From contig NC_081827.1 in the NCBI RefSeq assembly GCF_030867095.1, positions 210,671,310 to 210,735,309 on the forward strand: a stretch of 64,000 bases of DNA, in the 5' to 3' direction. Position 1 is the first letter of the stretch. Every line of letters begins with the position of its first letter. Of this stretch, positions 49,601 through 58,600 are shown one piece after another. The translations under genes and the position numbers were made by a program. The notes beneath the pieces are model-generated. The model worked only from the letters and a program-made list of their open reading frames with translations. It did not search any database and had not been told where the DNA came from. This DNA is from Alligator mississippiensis (taxonomy: Eukaryota; Chordata; Crocodylia; Alligatoridae).

Positions 49601-52600
49601 TGCACATATTTTTTTCAGCATAATACATATTATAATGGACACAAATAATGAGGAAAAATTGAAAACTTGGTTATAGGCCCTTCGTAGCGAAATCTATAGG
49701 CATTAAGCTTGTGTAGTAAAACTGCCAAGGCTTCTGTGTTTGCACAAAACCAGTTAATTGCATGATTTTTTTAATTGTGCAAATATCTTTTAAGACCAGG
49801 TACACCTGCAAAGTAGCTATCAGGCTTACCTTACGATGACAGGCTGAGAACTATGGGGCTCTTTAGCTTGGAAAAGCGCAGGCTCAGGGGTGATCTGATG
49901 GCCACCTATAAGTTTATTAGGGGTGACCACCAGTATCTGGGGGAACGTTTGTTCACCAGAGCACCCCAAGGGATGACGAGGTCGAACGGTTATAAACTAC
50001 TACAAGACCGTTTCAGGCTGGACATAAGGAAGAATTTCCTTACTGTCCGAGACCCCAAGGTCTGGAATAGCCTGCCATCGGAGGTGGTTCAAGCACGTAC
50101 ATTGAATACCTTCAAGAGAAAATTAGATGCTTATCTTGCTGGGATCCTATGCCTCCAGCTGACTTCCTGCCGCTCGGGTTGGGGGCTGGACTCGATCTTC
50201 CAGTGTCCCTTCCAGCCCTAATGTCTATGAAATCTGTGAAATCATGCCATAAAAACTCCAACCAGCTATAAAGTTAGACCTCGAAAATGTGTAATAACTG
50301 GTTGTTATTGAGCTTTAATTTGCACATGTAGCAGGGTCTCCCCTGTAGCTGGGAGCTCTCAGCCACAGGGGTGCACTGTGCCTAGTGTGAGTAAAACTCC
50401 TGGGCCTGAGGGATCGTGGCTGTTGCGATCTACCAGGCTTAGGGATGAGTTGAACCCCTGAGTCTGAGGGATCGTGGTAGCCATGATCCTCAAGGCTCGG
50501 GTGGGTGAAACCCCAGGTTTAGGGGATTATGGCTTCCATGATCACAGCCCAGGTGTTTCACATGCCCCCAAGGCTGGGAGATTTCAACTGTTAGGATCCC
50601 CTAATGCCAGGAGTGCATGAGGCACCCTTTCTGCTGGGAGCCCCTCAAGTGAGGGGGCTAACAACTGTAGGACTTAGTTTCTTGCCAGTGCAGGGGTAGC
50701 CTGGGATTGACTTCTCCCTGCACCAGCAATAAGATGCGAAGAGATTTAATGCGTGATCCCACAGTTGCACCTCCTCAGTCACATGTATGGCATGTCAGGA
50801 GGTGCACTCGTGCAGATCTACATTTGATCCTGTTGTGCCTTTAACTGCTTATGTAGAGGGGGCCTAAGGGACAGATTTTGTCATACTAAAAAGGCAAATG
50901 CTACTTCACACTTTCCCACTGAAATAAATGGAACAACCCTTAGAGTAAGGTACCCTTCTGTAGGCATATCTACAGAAGACATTTACTGTACAGTAGACTA
51001 ACTAGCTGCACAGTAAATGTTGCGCATCTACACATGCACCCCATCAAGCTGGAGTAAACCAATTTACTTCACAGCAGGATAGAATTTGTAAATACAAGTA
51101 CCATCCTGCTGTGGAGCTTTTTACTCCATAAAAATGCAGGGTGCTACAGTGCGGGTGCTGCCTGCTAGGTAGCCCCGTATTGAAACGCCCTCATGCCCCA
51201 TCCCCTCTGCAGCAAGTTGAGCCAGGGGGAACAGCCCTGAGCTGGAAGGCTGGCTCCTGGGGCTACCTGCCAGCCGGGGCTGCTCTGACCCGACTCAGCT
51301 TGGTGCGGTCCCAAGTGTACGTGAAGACTGAACAATGAACTCCAGAGTTTATTCATGCATGTTAATTGCATGTGCAGATGCCAAGTGTGAGTGAGGGTAA
51401 GGGTAGGAGCATATGTAAGCAAGTTTGTTGCTATATCTGTATGAAGAAATTGCCTGTATGTTGTTTGCAAGGATTTGACTAAGTCCTCTGTTTCCTGCAT
51501 TTTCTTACTGATCCCCTGTAGTGACAGGCATGGTATAAAAATTTGATAGTATTAATTTTGCACTTTATTTTTTCTTGTACATGGCTCTTTTGACATTTTG
51601 AAATTAAGGCGTTCATGTGTGACATTAAGGTCTTAATGTGCATCTTTCTCACGTGGAAATACCTAGAAGAACATTGTATTTAAAACTTGTGCGAAGGCTG
51701 TTTTTTAGAATTCTAGAATTTGTCCATTTTGGCAACTGTTTGGACGTAATCATTGAAAATGGGGCATTTTGCTTATTTGAAAGTCTAATGTAAGTTACTT
51801 GGTTCCATTTGGAGAGTATATTGACATCCTGAGATTCTTCATAAGGACTGGAGTAAGCTAACTTAACATGGCTACTTCTGCTATCAAGTGTTACATATTT
51901 GTCTTCTATGTTTGCAAGGAACATACGTTACACAAGACAGCCATGATTACTGAAGACAATGATGCTTAAAGGCAAAAACAATATGGTACAACTTTAATTA
52001 TGAATGGAGTTAGCAGCAGTGTCTATAATTAAAGTCCTACAAAATAAACTTCTGAAAAATAAAGTGTATGCAGTAAGTATTTGCTAGGGTGTGACAGATA
52101 AGTTCCTTGATCACGCACTGATCATAGTCCATTGCACCAGCAGCATTTTGTATGCATCATCCCCTTTAGGGTGATAGAGCATGCTTCATCTGAGTGCAGC
52201 AGTGTCTGAGAAGAGATTTCCATGGAGAAATGCATCTGTTGGGGCTGTTTGTAGCACTAGGTAACTGAAAGTGAAGAAGGGGGAAGAACTTTCAGTGTCT
52301 TATCTTCCAAGGCACCGGTAATGGAGCTAAAAGCAGGGATTTACCTGGATTGCAGAGTTGAGGTATAGAAAGAATTGAGACAGTAGCTGGGGGAGAAGTA
52401 AGAGTAGTTTGTCTGGAATTGTTCTGTGGAAGGGAAGCAGGGAGATCATGACAAGAAAACTGAAATAGGAACAGTAGGAAAAAATAGTCTGCAGGAGGGA
52501 AACTAGAAGCAGAAGATGAGGAGAACAGGGGCAGGTTACTGTTGGAAGTGACTGTCATGAAAGGTCAGACTAAGGAATACAGAGGAAGGAATGGACCTAA

Positions 52601-55600
52601 CTAACCACTAGAGAAAACTTCCCTCCAGACCCTGGGCTTTTAGTATTTATATTGTTTCATAAACAACTGGTGACCTCTCTCTCTTAATAGCTTAATGAAT
52701 AAGACAGACTACAACAACCTAGACCAGCTGAGAGCTGCTCATTTAACTCTAGTGATAGAGTTCTGTGCTGATGGTATAAAGGTCTTAGCCCTGTTCATGA
52801 CGTGTGTGAGTGTGATATAGTTTCACACATGGAACTTGTTTGCTTTCATAAAAAGCAACCCCCCCACCCCCCTTTCCACAACCTGGCAGTAATATTTGAG
52901 TAAAAAAACCCTTGTAAATACAATGTTAAGGTTTCTGCATTGAGAAATGTCAGAATCAAGGTTGTTTGGGCAACCTTAATTCATCTCCTTGTGCAAATGA
53001 ATTTTAATCATGTAATAACCTGTTATTTTTTCTCCAAGACCTATGCCCTAAATGAGGAAGAGGATACCTAGTGCTCAGGGAATGGTTCAGAGTTATACAG
53101 TCAAGGTCATCTGCATCATTTGTTGCATAAGTTAGATGAATCACTTCAGGAAGAAAAGTCACTTAAACTAGGTGCAGAAGTTGCACATAAACCAGTTTAA
53201 GTGATCAGAAACTGGTTTAAATCTGAATAGAGAATACATTCAGTGCACATAAACCAGTTTCAAAATGGCTGAAACTACTTTAAGATAAACCTGGTTGAAT
53301 GTAGTATCAGACTTAACTGATTTGGCTCAAACCAGTTTATGGAACTTCTGTGCCAAACCCTTTCCTAGTTCAAGTTAAATCACAGTCCCCCAGCATGCTC
53401 TGCAGGCCTGGGCTGGGCTGGGCTGTCTGCTGGAACAGAGTAGGATTGGCCCTGCCCTCTTGCTCTCTAGCTGAAGCAGTGACAGCTGGCTGGCAAGGAG
53501 GGGTGTGTGTGGGGGGTGCAGCCCAATCTGCTTGGTGGGAGCAGAGCAGCCCCCACCAGACTTTTCCCCACTGGAGTGGAAGGGTTGGGAGGGTGGGACA
53601 GCAGGCTCAGGCAGAGGGGCATTAAACCCTCTGCTTCTTCTCTCACACTAGCAGGGACCCCAGCTGAGGTCTGCCTGGCTTTTCCCCTTGCTTGTGGCTC
53701 AGCATGGTTCAGGACCCTCAGAGACCCCCCTCTCAGCCAGGGGGCAATCCTGCTGCACCTTCTCAGTGCTGGGGCCAGGGTTTCACTTGGGGCAGCCCAG
53801 GCACAAAGGCCAGATTGGGGGAAAGGAGGGAAACAAAACGGCCCCAAACCCAGGTGGGGACATGCACAGAGGGATTGCAGCAGTGATGGGTCCTGGGCCG
53901 TGCTGAGCCACGAGTAGGGGAAAAGCCGAGCAGACCGCAGCTGGGGTCCGTGCAGGCCAGGGTTGGGGTTTAAATCCCACCCCAGTCATACTCAGCCTGC
54001 CAGAACCTGGCCACGCTCCCCCTCAGCTTAGCTTCCCTCCAGCCTGAAGGGCTGCTTTGTTTGTTGGTTCAGTCTACGCAGGTTAGACTAGCCTGCAAAG
54101 GTTGAATCAATTCAGGCTTGGGCTTTTGATTACCTGTACTTAGCCTTAAAGCTAGATTTTTCACAGGTGGCCATGAATTACATGGCCCTCCTTTTCTGGG
54201 AACTCAACTTGAGCAAACTGGCACTTGATTTTGTTCAAAAGTGTTGAGCTTTCATCACTTCAATTGAAGCAAGCTTGAGCTGTACTTTCAACATATAAGA
54301 TGTTCTGAAAAATGAGGTCTTAGGTATATTAAACTGGGCACTCCGAATTAATGGATGTTTGACAAGTTTTCTCTTAGTCTCTTGTTGCCTCACTTCGGGA
54401 TTTATAAAATGGAGGTTAAAGTGTCAGTTCACCACACAAGAGTGTTGTAAGATAAACTAATTAATGTTTGTGAATGGCTCACATTTAATGGTGACGTGTT
54501 TTTTATGAGAAAAGCCAATTGGAAAATTTAATTTTGTGTCTAAAGTAAAGCTTAAATGTTATGCAATGAATAAAAAAGGGGCCACACAGTGAATAAGTGT
54601 GGGAGAAATTAATAGTTTCTCCTTCGGTAAATACCATCCCTCCCTCAGTACCAGGGAAAGAAAAGGTAGCATCTGACTACATATTTGGAGACTATACTGA
54701 TACAACTCTTATATAGGCTTAAATTTGACATTTCTAATCTCTTTCCATTTGAGTACTAATCTGCCCCCCCATCAGCATAGTATTTGAGAGCTTTTCAATC
54801 TTCAGCATGTTTTAACCCCATAATATCCCAGGAGGTAGGGAAGCATAATCAGCTCAATTTTACAAGTAAGGGCCCTGCTTTAAACACAGGAAGACTAAAG
54901 GCTAGGTCCAAAACAGGACTTCTGTATCTGTGTCCAAAATGTATATACTCAACCCCCCTGCTGGACTACTGCCTAATCCGAGAGATGCTCAACATCCTTT
55001 AGCATTCACTTTTCCAACAGATTTATAGGTATATAAATATCTGTTTTTGGGCTTGCCAGTCAGAACCCAGTTGTGCTTTATAAACTAGGAGTTTGTCCAT
55101 CTAGCTTGTCAGCAGGCTCAGTCCATCAGACTTTCTTAGAGCATTCCTGCTGGTTGGGTCTTGCACAACGGTTGGTGGTGCCTTTTAAAGCAGCGTCTGT
55201 TGGGCAGCATGCAGAGTCAGGTTGAGGGCGCTCATTTCTTATCCCTGGTGCAGCAGTTGTCAGAATCTAGACATTTTAAAAAACTGTGTCTAAAATTACG
55301 TTCATGGGGATTGCCTGAGTGTTGAGCATTATTCATCCTGTTTTGGGTGGATGACTTAAAGGAGATTTGGAAGCCTCAGTTTGGATGTGACTCAGGCCTT
55401 TGGCAGATGTTACACTTAGGATGCAATTAACCTGTTAATTGTGTGATACGTTCAGAGAATTAATGGCATGACAAAATGGGGAAACCAGCAACTAAAATTT
55501 TCCACAAAATTTACATTAAATATGTGGCAGGGTAGCCATATAGCCTGACACTGACTGCAGGGTGGGACTGGGTTGACAGCTCCCCCATGTTGGCAGGCTG

Positions 55601-58600
55601 ACGGCTATGTGGTGGAGCTGCACTCTGCTCTTTTCAAGGTTCCAGCTGTAGGGGAGCTCTTTAGCTGGGCTGGGTACTGGGTTACGGGGAGCTGTGGGGC
55701 TCACTGACCTAGTGATTTGGGTTAAACTGCTTTGCCCACACCTCCTACAGGGGTTGAGGAGCAATGAAGGTTCTGTTGCCAGGTTGTGGAGAGCCCTGCA
55801 GCTCCCCATAACTTAGCAGGTTGACTCTCTTACCCCACAGCTCCTACACAGTTGGGGAACAAGGCATTTTACACATCCTGACTCTCTCCTGGAATCAGGG
55901 AGAAGTTCCCTGATCCCAGGGTCCCTTTGCATCGGCATCGGCATCTTTAAAACCACGAATACAGCTGGGCTGCACTCACAGTTTTCTGACATCCACAGAG
56001 CACTAGGCTCTGGTGTCTGGGGCTGCACCTGAGTCCCAAGCTGGCTCTGTTGTAGTCTTGGCACCAAGACAGACAGTCAGCTGAACCAGCTCTAGTCTTA
56101 ACCTGACTCAAGTGTGGTTCTGGGTTGAGACTTGACTATCAGCTGATTGAGGATCTTGCCTCCAGGACTGCACTGGAGTTTTGAATCAACTCCAGCGTTG
56201 TCTGGAGTTTGGATTTGATAATCAGCCAAAGTGTTGGTCCCTATCCCAAGACTGTATCAGTTCGTGCTTCACTGCAGGCACCCAGCTTTCAACTTGCCAG
56301 TGCATGGGGAGCCCAGAATTGTGTTCTTTGGGCTCGCCCTGCATTGACAAATAGAAAAAGCACAACTGGAAACTGAACACTGATCTTAAGATCACGTATC
56401 CTGCCATGCACATGGGTGTAGCAGGAGATGTGATTTTTTGGGATCAGGGATCAGATCCCATTGCACCATTAAATGCATGTGTGCCAGTGGCCTCGTCTTG
56501 ATTGACTATAGGTAGAAAAGGTGAGTTTGAGTCAAAGATAAAACCAAGGCTGCCAATGAATGGAATGTTTCAGTTGAGATGGAAGGTGAAGAAGATAGGC
56601 ATGTTTGAATGTTCCTCTTGACCCGCGGGGGTCACTTTTTTTCCTGGCACATTTGAAAAAAATGAAGTAAAATATTTTCTTGGTTGATATTAGTTGTGAT
56701 GGAAGATGCACACAACTGAGTATCATCAGGATGAAATGAATAGGTAAACTGATTTAGGAAGGACGAGAGAAAAAAAAAATTTGTGTGATGCTGTAAATTT
56801 GGAGATTGTACCAGAAAAGATGAGCAGAAACTTGACTGGGTACCAGATAGGACCATATGTTTATACAGTTGATTGATGGAGTTGTCCTCCCCATCTCTTA
56901 AAATGAGTTGCTGCAGTGAGCTCTATATAGAACTATGTTTTATTTTGGGGTTTTGCGGCCATTGGATTTGTTGTAGAGTCCAAATCATTTTCACAGAATT
57001 GTCCTGAACCGATGCTTTCATATAAAGTTGTCTAGACTTGATTGTTGTGAAGAAAACCTCGAAAACATGAGCAAAATATAAAACAATGCACAGACTTGTT
57101 TTTCTGTGTGTGATGACAGCCTTAAATTATAATTAGATATGAACTGACTTACTCATTTCAATGGGCTTTAAGTCTCAAACCAAATATGACAATTTAAATG
57201 GTAGTATCATTAACTATTTCACCACTTTCATTTTAGCAGAACTATTCAGCTGTCATGCTTATCCTAAACTGCTTCTTAAGCCTCCCCAAGGTGCCAGAAG
57301 GCCCATCTGTCCCCTTCCCAGCTGCCAAAACCTCCAGCTTCTGCCATGTGGTTATCCTTGACTGGTATGCCAGGCTTTGGAATATTAAAAACCTAAAAAG
57401 GTGGGCATTTTAAAATAAATGGACATCGGCATCCAAATAGTGCAAGCTACTGTACTGATTTGTATTTTTCAACTTCCTTTTACTTTGAATGCAACCTTTC
57501 ATCCTGTAAATGAACTTGCTGCTAAATTTCCAGTCTGTCTTTGTCCTGTAGAATTCAGCAATCTTGTTTAACAATTGAGGTCCAGCTTCTTATGGCATAT
57601 GTGGACTTGGACCAAACTGAGAACCATTCAAATTAGCATACAGATCACTTTGGATGCACTTTTTTCTAAATCCTGTGAATAGAATTTACACTATTGAGGA
57701 AACTCAAAGTAGATGTGCTAAATTATTTTATTTTACTTACTTTTTAAACAGAGGTGCCAATTTGGGGAAGAAGAAGCAACACATCTGTCACATACCTGGG
57801 TGTGGAAAAGTGTATGGGAAGACTTCACATTTGAGAGCTCATCTCCGTTGGCATTCTGGAGAGCGTCCCTTTGTTTGTACTTGGATGTTCTGTGGTAAAA
57901 GGTTCACTCGCAGTGATGAATTACAGCGACACAGAAGGACACACACAGGTTATCTATTTGTGATTTTAATAAATTTTATAGGAGGAATATGAAGGCTTGA
58001 AATCTTACAGACATTTTCTTTTTGCATAAAAAAGTATTCCATTGGCCTCATAGTAAACCCCGGTCTTGTATCAAAGAACAAAATTTAGCCTATAGTCTTT
58101 TTCTTCCATAGGAATATTTAGATCTGTGTGGGGTTTTTTTGGTTCTCTGGCATTTCCAAAAAAAAAACCAAACCCAAACTTTTCTGTCATCCTGATATTG
58201 AAAGCTTTGGGAATTTTTGGTGAATCATTCCGGTTTCAAAGTGTTTTGGTTGACCCAGAATTAAACTTTTGTTTCAATTTTAGGCAATTTGTTTTTTAAC
58301 ATAAGCAAAGAAAATTTGGAAATAAAAGGCGAGTTAGTTTTTGTGCATTGGACTGCACTTCCCATGTAATAATCTTTCCTGCCTAGTATTTGCATCGGTC
58401 TCAAACACTTCTGTTTCACAGTACACCTGTGCTTTGTTGTACAGACTGCAAGAGGATTTACCAGTAGAGGCAAATGAAACTATAGAGGCAGCATATTAGG
58501 TCTGAAGCAGGTTATTGATGGTGCTTTTTCAGTTGCCAATCAGGTCCCTTAAAACTCATTAGGGAAACTAATTTTTTAAATTATTTTTAAAAAACCTTTT

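Noticed and set aside
57949-57992. Exon 6 read-through giving a truncated SP3 with two fingers
   Set aside because: The donor ACACACAG/GTTATC is used in the SP3 structure, and the added residues are not conserved-looking. There is no poly(A) signal close by.
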